From: Dokdonia donghaensis DSW-1
Lineage (GTDB): Bacteria; Bacteroidota; Bacteroidia; Flavobacteriales; Flavobacteriaceae
DNA: 64,000 nucleotides
Assembly (NCBI RefSeq): GCF_001653755.1
Contig: NZ_CP015125.1
Coordinates: 1,684,501 to 1,748,500 of the forward strand
Direction of reading: 5' to 3'
Shown here one piece after another: positions 1 to 8,952 of the stretch (position 1 is its first letter; every line of letters starts with the position of its first letter). The notes under the pieces were generated by a model. That model did no database searches and was not told the origin of the DNA. It was given only the letters and a program-made list of their open reading frames with translations. Position numbers and translations under genes: made by a program.

Positions 1-617
1 GTATACGTCTTAAGGCACTAGACCAGCAACTTGTTGAGTTTTTTAATCCATCTGGAGAAGAGGGTGTATCGCTTAACGAGGGTTTTTATTATGATGGCTT
101 TGCTATAGATACTCACGGTAATATACGTGTGCCAGAACTAGGAGAGATAAACGTACTAGGGAGAACAACTGAAGAAATACGTGAGATTATAGAGCAACGA
201 TTACTAGCAGATTATATAAAAGACGAAGCAGATCTTTTTGTTACGGTAAAACTACCAGGAATACGATACACGCTAGTAGGAGAAATAGGGAGCTCAGGAA
301 CACAAAATGTACTCGCCGAAAAAGTGACTATACTAGAAGCCATTGCAAATGCTGGTGGAGTACCTATAACGGGAGATCTTACAGATGTACTCATTATAAG
401 ACAGTACCCAGGGGGGCAACGCGTGCATCACATAGATCTTACTCAAATAGATGTAATGCAGTCACCTTATTACTACATACAACCTAACGATATTATTACT
501 GTAAACCCATTACCACAAAAAGCGATAGGGATAGGTACTACCGGCTTACAGGCCTTTACCACCATACTAGGACTAGTTACAACACTAGCTTCTGTTATTT
601 TACTAGCAACACGATAG
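1..617 (+). CDS. Outer-membrane polysaccharide export protein (Wza/OPX type), 5' truncated
   Basis: The reading frame is open from the left edge (first full codon at position 3) to the TAG at 615-617, so the signal peptide and the start are missing. The visible part has the end of a Poly_export domain (AIDTHGNIRVPELGEINVLG) followed by an SLBB-like domain (YTLVGEIGSSGTQNV, TILEAIANAGG). It ends in a hydrophobic segment, ILGLVTTLASVILLATR, the C-terminal anchor common in Bacteroidota homologues. The family forms the outer-membrane channel for capsule or exopolysaccharide. The kinase gene starts 3 bp downstream, which supports one export operon. An internal GTG at 129 is not the true start, because strongly conserved domain sequence lies upstream of it. 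Confidence 0.93.
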   Translation, partial: IRLKALDQQLVEFFNPSGEEGVSLNEGFYYDGFAIDTHGNIRVPELGEINVLGRTTEEIREIIEQRLLADYIKDEADLFVTVKLPGIRYTLVGEIGSSGTQNVLAEKVTILEAIANAGGVPITGDLTDVLIIRQYPGGQRVHHIDLTQIDVMQSPYYYIQPNDIITVNPLPQKAIGIGTTGLQAFTTILGLVTTLASVILLATR

Positions 618-620
618 AAG

Positions 621-3059
621 ATGGAAGAAGAGTTTGACCCACAGAGTTCTGGAAGTTTTTTTGATTTTAAGGGCTTCTTATACAGGTTACTTAGTTACTG
701 GTGGCTGTTTTTAATATGTCTAGTCATTACATTTTCTATAGCTCGCTATATCAATGTGCGCAAAGTTCCAATTTATAGAGAGACCAGCTTGATCTCCATT
801 AAAGATGATCAAAACCAAATGTTTGGGGGTAATACCAGTCTCGTTTTTAACTGGGGAGGAACTACAGATAAGGTCCAGACCAGTATTATAATGCTTAAGT
901 CGCGTACACACGCAGAGCGAGTAGTACAGTATTTACAATTTTACATCAATTACCAGAAGCAAGGCAAGTACAATATAGAAGATGTATATGGTTACACACC
1001 ATTTACTTTAAAACTCAATGACTCATTCCCGCAGTTATACGGTAAGCGTATGACCTTTATAGATGAAGGTAATGGAAACATAAGGGTGAAAATTCCTTTT
1101 GCGGGCGGTACAGCCGCTTTGTTTAATTATTCTACGCTTAAACCCTCATCTATTACAGCTCCTAATGCGGACTATGATGAAGTATTTCAACTAGGAGATA
1201 CTATCAATACCCCATTTTTAAAAGCAACTTTATTACCTACAGATGTTTATCCTCAAGAAGGGCAAGAGTATTTTGTAAGTCTAGGCAATTTTAATGGTAC
1301 CGCTGGAAGATATAGAGGTATAGGAGTAACTCAAACCCCAAGAGGGAGCTCTACACTAGAATTAAGCCTGGTGGGCACAAATAAAAAACGCCTTATAGAT
1401 TACTTAAATGCTAGTGTACAAGTGCGTACAGAAGAACAATTAAGACAGAAAAATCTATTTGCGACAAAGACCATAAAATATATAGATAGCAGTCTTAAAA
1501 CTAGCAATGTAGATCTTGATAAGGCCTTAGAAGATCTTAATAAGTTTCAAAATAAAAATAGTGCTGTGACACTTTCTGGTGGTGCAGAGCAAATAAGTAT
1601 TGCTTTACAAGATCTTGATAATGAAAAAGACGGTCTCTCACGACAGCTAGTTTATTACAAGCAACTAGAAGATTACCTACGCACACGTACAGATTATACA
1701 AATGTGCCTGCTCCCTCTGTATCTCTTATAGATGAAGGTAGTATTACCGCTGGGGTGGCAAATATTGTACAACTAGCATTACAACGTAGTAACCTAGCTT
1801 ATACTGCAAAGGAGGGTAACCCAGCTTTTAGAGATTTAGACAGACGTATAGATGCCGAAAAAGAGGTTCTTTTTGAAAATATAAAGTCAAGTAACCGGTT
1901 AATCAAAGCACAAATAGCTAACCTTAATAGACAGATAGGACAGGCTCAAGGAAAACTAAAACAGTTTCCAAAAGAAGAACAAGAACTAGCCGAAATACAA
2001 AGACGCTTTACAATAAGCCAAGAAGCTTATAACCTATATACAGAAAAACGTAGCGAGGCAGAGATTATAAAAGCTTCAAATGTATCTGATATTCTATTTA
2101 TAGATAGAGCAAAAGATGTTGGGAAGGGACCTATAGGTCCTAATACAAAACTAAACAAGGTCCTTGCAGGCGTATTTGGTATGGTAATTCCCATTGCTTT
2201 TGTACTTATTATCTTCTTTTTAGACACAAAAGTAGGAACCCCAGAAGATGTAAAGAAACGCTCTAGTATTCCTATTTTAGGTACAATAGGGAAGAGTAAG
2301 CGTTCCTCTGGTCTTGTTGTGAGAGATTATCCACGTTCTGCAATGGCAGAGGCTTTTAGAGGGTTGCGATCTGGGTTGCAGTTTATGTATAAGAAGCGTG
2401 GTGTGGAGGGAGCAAAAACGGTTTTGGTAACTTCTAGTGTAAGTGGTGAAGGAAAGACATTTACTTCAATGAATCTTGCTTCGGTTTTCGCTTTAAGCGA
2501 AAAGAAAACAGTACTGGTAGGACTCGATTTAAGGAAGCCTAAAATATTTGACGATTTTGAGTTAGAAAATGATAAAGGTGTAGTTAATTACTTGATAGGC
2601 GATGCTACGCTGGACGAGGTAAAGCAGAAATCTGGTATTAATCATCTAGACGTTATTCTTTCTGGGCCTATCCCGCCTAACCCTTCTGAGCTTATCATAA
2701 GTGATGCTATGGGTGAGTTTATTGATACTCTTAAACAAGAGTATGATTATATTGTATTTGACACGCCACCATTAGGGTTAGTATCTGATGCATTTGAACT
2801 GATGCCTTATGCAGATGCTTCGCTATATATGGTACGTCAAGGTTATACTCGTAAGGATATGCTAGGTCTTGTTAATGAGAAGTATCAAAGAGAAGAGGTG
2901 ACACACATAAGTTTTGTACTTAACTATTTCCAGCAAAAACGAAAATATGGCTACGGTTATGGCTATGGTTACGGAACTTACAATAATGGTTACCACGAGG
3001 ATGATGCACCTACGGGTATCTTAGGCAGGTTTAAAAAGCTGTTTACTAGGCGCAATTAA
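621..3059 (+). CDS. Wzc-type polysaccharide co-polymerase / BY-family tyrosine autokinase
   Basis: This 812-residue inner-membrane protein has a first membrane span near residues 24-44, a long periplasmic part with predicted coiled coil (about 270-480), and a second span near 510-532. The cytoplasmic P-loop kinase follows. Walker A is SGEGKT (about 609-614), Walker A' is VLVGLDLRKPK (about 631-641), and Walker B is YIVFDTPP (about 709-716). The tail has a Tyr cluster, KYGYGYGYGYGTYNNGY, the usual autophosphorylation site. The family controls chain length and export together with the OPX channel encoded 3 bp upstream. The full-length, single-polypeptide form is typical of Gram-negative bacteria. 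The Wzm-like permease starts 5 bp downstream. Confidence 0.95.
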   Translation: MEEEFDPQSSGSFFDFKGFLYRLLSYWWLFLICLVITFSIARYINVRKVPIYRETSLISIKDDQNQMFGGNTSLVFNWGGTTDKVQTSIIMLKSRTHAERVVQYLQFYINYQKQGKYNIEDVYGYTPFTLKLNDSFPQLYGKRMTFIDEGNGNIRVKIPFAGGTAALFNYSTLKPSSITAPNADYDEVFQLGDTINTPFLKATLLPTDVYPQEGQEYFVSLGNFNGTAGRYRGIGVTQTPRGSSTLELSLVGTNKKRLIDYLNASVQVRTEEQLRQKNLFATKTIKYIDSSLKTSNVDLDKALEDLNKFQNKNSAVTLSGGAEQISIALQDLDNEKDGLSRQLVYYKQLEDYLRTRTDYTNVPAPSVSLIDEGSITAGVANIVQLALQRSNLAYTAKEGNPAFRDLDRRIDAEKEVLFENIKSSNRLIKAQIANLNRQIGQAQGKLKQFPKEEQELAEIQRRFTISQEAYNLYTEKRSEAEIIKASNVSDILFIDRAKDVGKGPIGPNTKLNKVLAGVFGMVIPIAFVLIIFFLDTKVGTPEDVKKRSSIPILGTIGKSKRSSGLVVRDYPRSAMAEAFRGLRSGLQFMYKKRGVEGAKTVLVTSSVSGEGKTFTSMNLASVFALSEKKTVLVGLDLRKPKIFDDFELENDKGVVNYLIGDATLDEVKQKSGINHLDVILSGPIPPNPSELIISDAMGEFIDTLKQEYDYIVFDTPPLGLVSDAFELMPYADASLYMVRQGYTRKDMLGLVNEKYQREEVTHISFVLNYFQQKRKYGYGYGYGYGTYNNGYHEDDAPTGILGRFKKLFTRRN

Positions 3060-3064
3060 GATTT

Positions 3065-3937
3065 ATGAGCCGTAATACGATAACAGAAGATAGCTGGCTT
3101 TATGAAATTAAGCCTAAAGGCAAACTTATTGATCTTAACTTTAAAGAGATTTGGAGTTATAGAGATCTCCTCGTGCTTTTTGTTAAGCGTGATATCGTTA
3201 CAGTTTATAAACAGACTATATTAGGCCCGCTATGGTTCTTGATCCAGCCATTGTTTACCAGTATTGTTTTTACACTTATTTTTAATAATATAGGTAACGT
3301 GAGTACTGGTGCGGTTCCTGCTTTTTTATTCAACCTAGCTGGTATAACCTTATGGAATTATTTTAAGGAGTGTCTTACTACCAGTAGTACAACCTTTACA
3401 GCAAATGCTGGACTTTTTGGAAAAGTGTACTTTCCTAGGTTTATAGTACCGGCTTCACGAGTTATTTCTGGCCTTTTTAAGTATAGTATTCAGGTATTGA
3501 TCTTTGTTTTATTTTATCTTTATTTTGTTTTCTATAAAGGTGTAGATATAGCACCCTCTCCATTCTTTTTATTGAGTCTATTATTAGTTTTTAATATGGC
3601 ACTTATAGGTCTAGGAGTTGGGATGATTCTAAGTGCACTTACGACAAAGTATCGAGATTTGACCATACTAGTATCCTTCGGTATCAACCTACTTATGTAT
3701 GTAAGCGGGGTTATGTATCCTCTAGAAGAGATGCGAGCAAAGTTGCCAGAGTATTATTGGCTCATAGAGTATAATCCTATAGCACAAACAATAGAGTTAT
3801 ATAGAAATCTGCTCTTGGGTACGGCACAAGTCAATTTTGCTATGATGGGAATAAGTCTTTTAATAGGCGTCATATGTTTTCTGGTAGGACTTATAATTTT
3901 TAATCGTACCGAGCGCAATTTTATAGATACAGTGTGA
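3065..3937 (+). CDS. Polysaccharide ABC transporter permease (Wzm-like)
   Basis: This 290-residue ABC-2 family membrane protein shows the family's N-terminal amphipathic stretch (DLLVLFVKRDIVTVYKQTILGPLWFLIQP) and about six hydrophobic segments. It also has the conserved late segment VSGVMYPLEEM followed by YNPIAQTIELYRNLLLG. Such permeases pair with a Wzt-type ATPase to carry undecaprenyl-linked O-polysaccharide or capsule across the inner membrane. The ATPase gene lies 77 bp downstream. That gap holds a copy of the iterated palindrome, so the two genes may not be strictly co-translated. Length and context are normal for the family. Confidence 0.93.
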   Translation: MSRNTITEDSWLYEIKPKGKLIDLNFKEIWSYRDLLVLFVKRDIVTVYKQTILGPLWFLIQPLFTSIVFTLIFNNIGNVSTGAVPAFLFNLAGITLWNYFKECLTTSSTTFTANAGLFGKVYFPRFIVPASRVISGLFKYSIQVLIFVLFYLYFVFYKGVDIAPSPFFLLSLLLVFNMALIGLGVGMILSALTTKYRDLTILVSFGINLLMYVSGVMYPLEEMRAKLPEYYWLIEYNPIAQTIELYRNLLLGTAQVNFAMMGISLLIGVICFLVGLIIFNRTERNFIDTV

Positions 3938-3945
3938 TTTATTTA

Positions 3946-3959
3946 GCTTTCGCGAAAGC
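3946..3959. repeat. Iterated palindrome, exact copy 1 (intergenic)
   Basis: Perfect GCTTTCGCGAAAGC in the 77-bp gap between the Wzm-like permease and the Wzt-like ATPase. The flank extends as AGC..GCG, so outer symmetry ends here. Confidence 0.95.
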
Positions 3960-4014
3960 GTCAGTATCCACAATAAAATGGAGAGATTGGAAAGGCGGAA
4001 AAATTTTTTAGTTA

Positions 4015-5307
4015 ATGAATGATATCATCCTCAAAGTCGAAAATATAGCAAAGCAATACAGGCTTGGGCTTGTAGGGACTGGGACGTTAAGTCACGATAT
4101 TAATAGATTGTGGCATAAAATAAGAGGAAAAGAAGACCCTTATCTTCAAGTAGGAGCAATAAATGATCGAAAAGCATCACAAAGTTCTGATTATGTATGG
4201 GCTTTAAAGGATATTAATTTTGAAGTTAAGCGTGGAGAAATTTTAGGAATCATAGGTAAAAATGGAGCAGGTAAGTCTACTCTTTTAAAAATATTATCTC
4301 GAGTTACAGGACCTACTCAAGGAAGTATAAAAACTAAAGGACGCATAGCTAGCCTTCTTGAGGTAGGTACAGGTATGCATCCAGAGCTTACTGGCCGCGA
4401 AAATGTATACCTCAATGGAGCTATACTAGGAATGTCTAAAGCAGAAATTGCTAGTAAAATAGACGAGATAGTAGATTTCTCAGGTTGTAAGATGTATATT
4501 GATACACCTGTAAAAAGATACTCTAGTGGAATGCGTGTGCGGCTAGGCTTTGCGGTAGCTGCCTTTTTAGAACCTGATATTCTTGTGGTAGATGAGGTAC
4601 TAGCAGTAGGTGATGCAGAGTTTCAAAAGAAGGCCATAGGTAAGATGCAGGATATATCTCAATCTGGAGGCAGAACAGTTCTTGTAGTGAGTCATAATAT
4701 GGGAACTATACAGCAACTATGTACTAGGTGTATAGTTTTAAAAAATGGTAATGTCGCTTACGATGGTCCTACAAAGGAAGGAGTTGAAACTTATCTGAAA
4801 GATACTAATCATAGTGAACTGGATGGCATAAGTGAATTTATAGAGCATCAAACAGATGAAGAGTTTGTACTAAAAAAATTCTCAATTTTTCAAGAGAGTT
4901 CAAGCAATGGTATATATTACAGTGAAAAAGATGTTGAGCTAGCGTTTTCATTTGCCCTACTTAAAGCTCTCGACGGTTTTAGAGTAGGTTTTGATGTGAT
5001 TGATATGAGTACAAATAACTTACTATTCAGATCATATCACGATGACCAAAAGGATAGTATAGAGCAAATGAAAGCTGGTGATTACGAAATAAAGGGCATA
5101 ATACCGGCAAATTTACTGAGAAATGGTAGGTACTTTATAAAGCTAGCCATAGGTATTCACAATAGAAGATGGATTGTCTTTGATGATAGCATAGGTCAAG
5201 AGCTTGTAGTTCAAAATTTAGAAGGAGTAAATGCGATATATATGGAGGAGCGCCCTGGACTTATTATGCCATCTCTGTATTGGGAACAAAATTATAGATT
5301 ACAGTAG
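4015..5307 (+). CDS. Polysaccharide ABC transporter ATPase with C-terminal substrate domain (Wzt-like)
   Basis: The 430-residue protein has an ABC domain over about residues 1-265. Walker A is GKNGAGKST (about 80-88), the signature is YSSGMRVRLGFA (about 168-179), and Walker B is ILVVDEVLAVGD (about 188-199), followed by the H-loop VVSHNMG. The remaining 160 residues form a beta-rich extension like the Wzt C-terminal domain. In characterised O-antigen systems that domain recognises the modified non-reducing end of the glycan. An FkbM-type methyltransferase gene begins 5 bp after the stop, which fits a methyl cap as the recognised signal; this is inference. The start at 4015 is an ATG right after a purine-poor AT-rich leader. 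Confidence 0.92.
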   Translation: MNDIILKVENIAKQYRLGLVGTGTLSHDINRLWHKIRGKEDPYLQVGAINDRKASQSSDYVWALKDINFEVKRGEILGIIGKNGAGKSTLLKILSRVTGPTQGSIKTKGRIASLLEVGTGMHPELTGRENVYLNGAILGMSKAEIASKIDEIVDFSGCKMYIDTPVKRYSSGMRVRLGFAVAAFLEPDILVVDEVLAVGDAEFQKKAIGKMQDISQSGGRTVLVVSHNMGTIQQLCTRCIVLKNGNVAYDGPTKEGVETYLKDTNHSELDGISEFIEHQTDEEFVLKKFSIFQESSSNGIYYSEKDVELAFSFALLKALDGFRVGFDVIDMSTNNLLFRSYHDDQKDSIEQMKAGDYEIKGIIPANLLRNGRYFIKLAIGIHNRRWIVFDDSIGQELVVQNLEGVNAIYMEERPGLIMPSLYWEQNYRLQ

Positions 5308-5311
5308 TACA

Positions 5312-6187
5312 ATGTTCAAAAATATACCATACAGAGTTGCTCATAGATTAGCAAAAGTTTTAAAAAACTATATAAAAAAAATAGATGTAAAAAGGAGCGT
5401 TGTTAAGAAAAGAGAAGAAGAGGAGATGTGGAACAAGCATTTTAATAATGCTGTTTTTTTTGAGTATAACTTGCAGGGGGAAGTAAAGATAAACCTATAT
5501 AAGGACAGTGTTTTGTCCAAGCCAATTTATGAAGGTTTTGAAATTGATGAAATGAAGTTTTTACAATCTACTCTTAAAGAAGGAGATATCTTTATTGATA
5601 TTGGAGCTAATGTAGGTTTGTTCTCATTACTTGCATCAAAAAAAGTAGGGAATACTGGTAAAGTCATTGCTTTTGAGCCAACGCCATTAACTTACTCTAG
5701 ATTACAAGAAAATATTATCTTAAATGACTTTAAGAACATTCAAGCAAGACAACTAGCGCTTTCTGATGCCAAGGGTGAAATGAAATTTTATATTTCAAAT
5801 AATGGATACGATGCTTGGAACTCATTAGCACCTAGTCACGATAATAAATTACAAGAAAGCATTAATGTACCTGTTAGTACCCTGGATAGTGAGCTTCAGG
5901 ATGTAGATAAAACTAAAGTGAGTTTAGTCAAAATAGATGTAGAAGGGTGGGAAAAATTCACGTTAAAGGGAGGGAAATCTTTTTTTGAAAATTATACACC
6001 TACTGTAATGGTCGAGTTTACGGAGCAGAATACTTTTAATGCTGGTTATATGGTCCAAGATATCTATAATGTATTATTAGGTATGGGGTACTCGTGGTAT
6101 AAAATCGAAAATGGCACCCTTTTACCGGATGCAATGCGACTTAGTTACCCTTATACAAACCTCATTGCAAAAAAAGCAAAAGGATAG
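5312..6187 (+). CDS. FkbM-family SAM-dependent methyltransferase
   Basis: The 291-residue protein carries the SAM-binding motif DIGANVGLFSLLA (about 95-107), followed by VIAFEPTPLTYSRL (about 118-131). The FkbM-type end motifs are VKIDVEGWE and PTVMVEFTE. I chose the ATG at 5312, four bases after the Wzt stop. A longer frame starting at 5231 would overlap wzt by 77 bp and add 27 residues with no family similarity. FkbM enzymes O-methylate sugars or polyketides. Between wzt and the glycosyltransferases, methylation of the glycan, possibly its terminus, is the likely role. Confidence 0.88.
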   Translation: MFKNIPYRVAHRLAKVLKNYIKKIDVKRSVVKKREEEEMWNKHFNNAVFFEYNLQGEVKINLYKDSVLSKPIYEGFEIDEMKFLQSTLKEGDIFIDIGANVGLFSLLASKKVGNTGKVIAFEPTPLTYSRLQENIILNDFKNIQARQLALSDAKGEMKFYISNNGYDAWNSLAPSHDNKLQESINVPVSTLDSELQDVDKTKVSLVKIDVEGWEKFTLKGGKSFFENYTPTVMVEFTEQNTFNAGYMVQDIYNVLLGMGYSWYKIENGTLLPDAMRLSYPYTNLIAKKAKG

Positions 6188-7027
6188 ATGTTAGTAAGCA
6201 TAATTACAGTCAACTTAAATGACAGAGTTGGTCTTGAAAGGACTTGTGCGAGTGTTTTTAAACAGTCTTTTACAGATTATGAACACATAATCATAGACGG
6301 CGCGTCTGTAGATGGTAGCCTAGATTATATAGAAACTCGTAATGATAAATTCTCCTACTGGATAAGCGAACCAGACAGTGGTGTTTATTGTGCAATGAAT
6401 AAAGGTATTCGTCAAGCAAAGGGTAAATATCTCTTGTTTTTAAACAGTGGAGATATCTTATGTAATGATAAAGTGTTATCAGATGTAAAACCTGCACTTG
6501 GTAATGATATAGATTTTATATATGGTAACCTTAGGATAGAAGAAGAAAATGGTGAAAGTTTTATAAACAAATATCCAGAAGTGCTTGATTTTAATTTCTT
6601 TAAAACAACATCTCTAGGTCACGCATCCACTTTTATTAAACGTTCTCTTTTTGAAGTTTATGGTGAGTATAGAACAGATTTAAAAATTGTATCAGATTGG
6701 GCATTCTTTTTAAGTGCCATTTGCATAGAGAAGTTATTATACCTTAAAATAGATAAGACAATATCTATATTTTACGAGGGCGGTTTGTCTACTGCTTCTA
6801 CTTATGATAAGTTGCATAAGGAAGAACGTAAAAATGTCCTTTTAGAAAACTTTGATCATTATGAACAAGGCTATAATGAGTTACTTGATGAATATAGAAA
6901 GTTTAAAATTTGGATTTCTTTAATTAATGACAAGCTCCCTGTTGTTGTTTCAAACAGGTACACCTTAAAGATTGTAAATTTTGTTATCTCTCTATTAGGA
7001 GGAATTTTAATTAAAAAACGTCAGTAA
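6188..7027 (+). CDS. GT2 glycosyltransferase, WcaA-like
   Basis: The 279-residue GT-A enzyme starts with SIITVNLNDRVGLERT and SVFKQSFTDYEHIIIDGAS, typical of the colanic-acid WcaA-like branch. In place of a DxD triad it has LFLNSGDIL (about 85-93), as is usual in that branch. The acceptor-side segment VSDWAFFLSAI follows near 180. The start directly abuts the preceding stop (TAG at 6185-6187), so translation is probably coupled. The donor and acceptor sugars cannot be read from sequence. The C-terminus is hydrophobic and basic (VNFVISLLGGILIKKRQ), probably membrane-associated. Confidence 0.88.
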   Translation: MLVSIITVNLNDRVGLERTCASVFKQSFTDYEHIIIDGASVDGSLDYIETRNDKFSYWISEPDSGVYCAMNKGIRQAKGKYLLFLNSGDILCNDKVLSDVKPALGNDIDFIYGNLRIEEENGESFINKYPEVLDFNFFKTTSLGHASTFIKRSLFEVYGEYRTDLKIVSDWAFFLSAICIEKLLYLKIDKTISIFYEGGLSTASTYDKLHKEERKNVLLENFDHYEQGYNELLDEYRKFKIWISLINDKLPVVVSNRYTLKIVNFVISLLGGILIKKRQ

Positions 7028-7032
7028 TTGAT

Positions 7033-7875
7033 ATGTTAGTTACTGCTGTTATTCCTTGCTATAATTCTCAAAATACTATTGAGAGAGCTATAGATAGTGT
7101 TTTAAATCAAACACATAAAGTAGATGAGATTATCGTAGTTAATGACGGCTCAACAGATAACTCGCTACAGGTGCTAAATAATATTACTCAGAGTAATAAA
7201 TGTATCAAAGTAATAGATCAAAATAACAAAGGAGTTTCAAATGCAAGAAACACAGCAATTAAAGAGGCAAAAGGAGAATTTATTTTAACTCTTGATGCCG
7301 ATGATTATTTTGAGCCAACATTTGTAGAAAAAGCGCTTCATAGGTTTTCAGAAAATAATCAATATGGAGCAGTAATGTGTGGCTATGTGCGAGTGGTAAA
7401 TGAAAAGAAAATACTTTCTTATATACCTAGCGATGTAACATTAGCCTCCTGTTTACTTAACAATGGAGCTTTGTCTTGTCTTCTTCTTAAAAAGTCTGTT
7501 ATAGAAGTCGCTGGGGGTTATGACACAAAAATGGTAGAAGGGTATGAAGACTGGGATCTTAACATTAGAATCTTAAAGGCTGGATTTACCTTTGGGATTG
7601 TACGAGAAGTACTCTTTAATTATGTGGATACTCCAGGTTCAAGAACCTATAAAGCTACTCCTAATGACATAGAGCTAAGGATGTATATGTATTATAAATA
7701 TAAGGATCTCTACCAGAAAAACGCTTCATATATTTACCAGCAATTAATAAATCAAAACATACAATTAAGACGTCGCCAGAAAAAGGTAAAGCAATCAATG
7801 TCTTTTAAGCTAGGAGATAAAATAATAGGTAGTTTGATAGTTGTGAAGCATATTTTAAACTTTAAAAGACAGTAA
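7033..7875 (+). CDS. GT2 glycosyltransferase (tandem paralogue group, member 1)
   Basis: The 280-residue GT-A protein opens with TAVIPCYNSQNTIERAIDSVLNQT and has the metal-binding LDADD (about 86-90). The acceptor-loop signature is EGYEDWDLNIRILKAG (about 172-187). The C-terminal tail KLGDKIIGSLIVVKHIL resembles the tails of the proteins at 8953 and 9807. All three share the GYEDWD block, so they look like diverged tandem duplicates. It follows the previous gene by 5 bp. The donor sugar is unknown. Confidence 0.88.
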   Translation: MLVTAVIPCYNSQNTIERAIDSVLNQTHKVDEIIVVNDGSTDNSLQVLNNITQSNKCIKVIDQNNKGVSNARNTAIKEAKGEFILTLDADDYFEPTFVEKALHRFSENNQYGAVMCGYVRVVNEKKILSYIPSDVTLASCLLNNGALSCLLLKKSVIEVAGGYDTKMVEGYEDWDLNIRILKAGFTFGIVREVLFNYVDTPGSRTYKATPNDIELRMYMYYKYKDLYQKNASYIYQQLINQNIQLRRRQKKVKQSMSFKLGDKIIGSLIVVKHILNFKRQ

Positions 7876-7880
7876 CCGTT

Positions 7881-8813
7881 ATGATATCAATAATAATAGC
7901 GACCTATAATAGAGCTCCTTATATACTCGAGACCTTACAGTCTATTGCACAACAAACGTATGAAAACTTTGAGTGTATTATTGTAGATGATGGATCTACA
8001 GATAATACAAGTGAGGTTGTAGCTCCTATCGTCGCAAATGATAAAAGGTTTACTTATATACTAAGGCCAGAGACACAAAAAAAAGGTGCAAATCATTCTA
8101 GAAATTATGGATTTACGCTTTCAAAGGGTGATTACGCAAAGTTTTTTGATAGTGATGATGTTATGTTACCCACGCATCTTGAAGTAAGTATTAATACCCT
8201 AGAAAAGAGTCAATATGATTTTGTAGTAGCAGACTGTATAAATTTTGATTCTAAAGGACTTTTAGAAAGACCTTACAATATAGATCGTAAAAATTCGCCT
8301 ATATCTGCTCTGCGATTTGCTCAGTTTAAAACAGCCTGGATAACAAATGATTTATTAGTAAAAAGAGAATTTGCAAATAAACTAAAGTTTGAGGGAGATA
8401 TTAGAGATCAAGCGAGTGAATACCAGTATAATATAAGGTTGCTTTTGCTTACTACTAATGGTTTTTTAATAGATAAGATTCTCACACATAGAAGAATACA
8501 CGATGATGGATTTGTAGTAAAAGCAAAAAAAGATATGTTGCGCTTTGATATAATGAATGCAGAGCTCTACTACATTACTGCAAAGTATGTTAAAGATCTT
8601 GCTCCGGAAGCGCTATTGAGATGGTTATTATCAAGTCACGTATTATTAACCTACAAAGTAGCAACTCAGAAAGTATTTCCGGAAAATGTCATAGGTGCAA
8701 CACTGTTTTTAGCGAAAATAAATGGTATAAGCGGATTGATGTATCCGCTATCTATTATTTCTGGCTATATTACAGGAAAAGGTTACAAATTAGCTAAGAT
8801 CGCGAGAGGATAA
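7881..8813 (+). CDS. GT2 glycosyltransferase
   Basis: This is a 310-residue GT-A enzyme with SIIIATYNRAPYILETLQS at the N-terminus, VDDGSTDNTSEV near 38, and FFDSDDVM (about 89-96) as the metal site. It then has DQASEYQYNIRLLL in the acceptor region. It is more distant from its neighbours than the three GYEDWD-type paralogues. Its C-terminal 60 residues are hydrophobic, suggesting membrane contact. A 139-bp gap follows, the first sizeable break in this run of glycosyltransferase genes. Confidence 0.87.
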   Translation: MISIIIATYNRAPYILETLQSIAQQTYENFECIIVDDGSTDNTSEVVAPIVANDKRFTYILRPETQKKGANHSRNYGFTLSKGDYAKFFDSDDVMLPTHLEVSINTLEKSQYDFVVADCINFDSKGLLERPYNIDRKNSPISALRFAQFKTAWITNDLLVKREFANKLKFEGDIRDQASEYQYNIRLLLLTTNGFLIDKILTHRRIHDDGFVVKAKKDMLRFDIMNAELYYITAKYVKDLAPEALLRWLLSSHVLLTYKVATQKVFPENVIGATLFLAKINGISGLMYPLSIISGYITGKGYKLAKIARG

Positions 8814-8832
8814 AATTCTAACTTGATATCAC

Positions 8833-8846
8833 GCTTTCGCGAAAGC
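8833..8846. repeat. Iterated palindrome, exact copy 2 (intergenic, 18-bp extended form)
   Basis: The symmetric extent is 18 bp (8831-8848, ACGC..GCGT). It lies 18 bp after the stop of the glycosyltransferase ending at 8813, in a 139-bp gap. The remaining gap is AT-rich and could hold a promoter for the gene at 8953, but I see no clear -7 box. Confidence 0.95.
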
Positions 8847-8952
8847 GTAAATTTATAGTAATGAATATTTTATTAAAACCAAATCTGCACTGTAATTTCT
8901 TAGTAAAGTAAGTCGTTCTCACAAAAAGATACTTTTCCTATTTTTAAAACTT

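Noticed and set aside
2485..2503. TTTTCGCTTTAAGCGAAAA in the Wzc-like gene as a relative of the palindrome
   Set aside because: The half-sites are in a different order and it occurs once; it lies in the coding region between the kinase motifs. Treated as chance.
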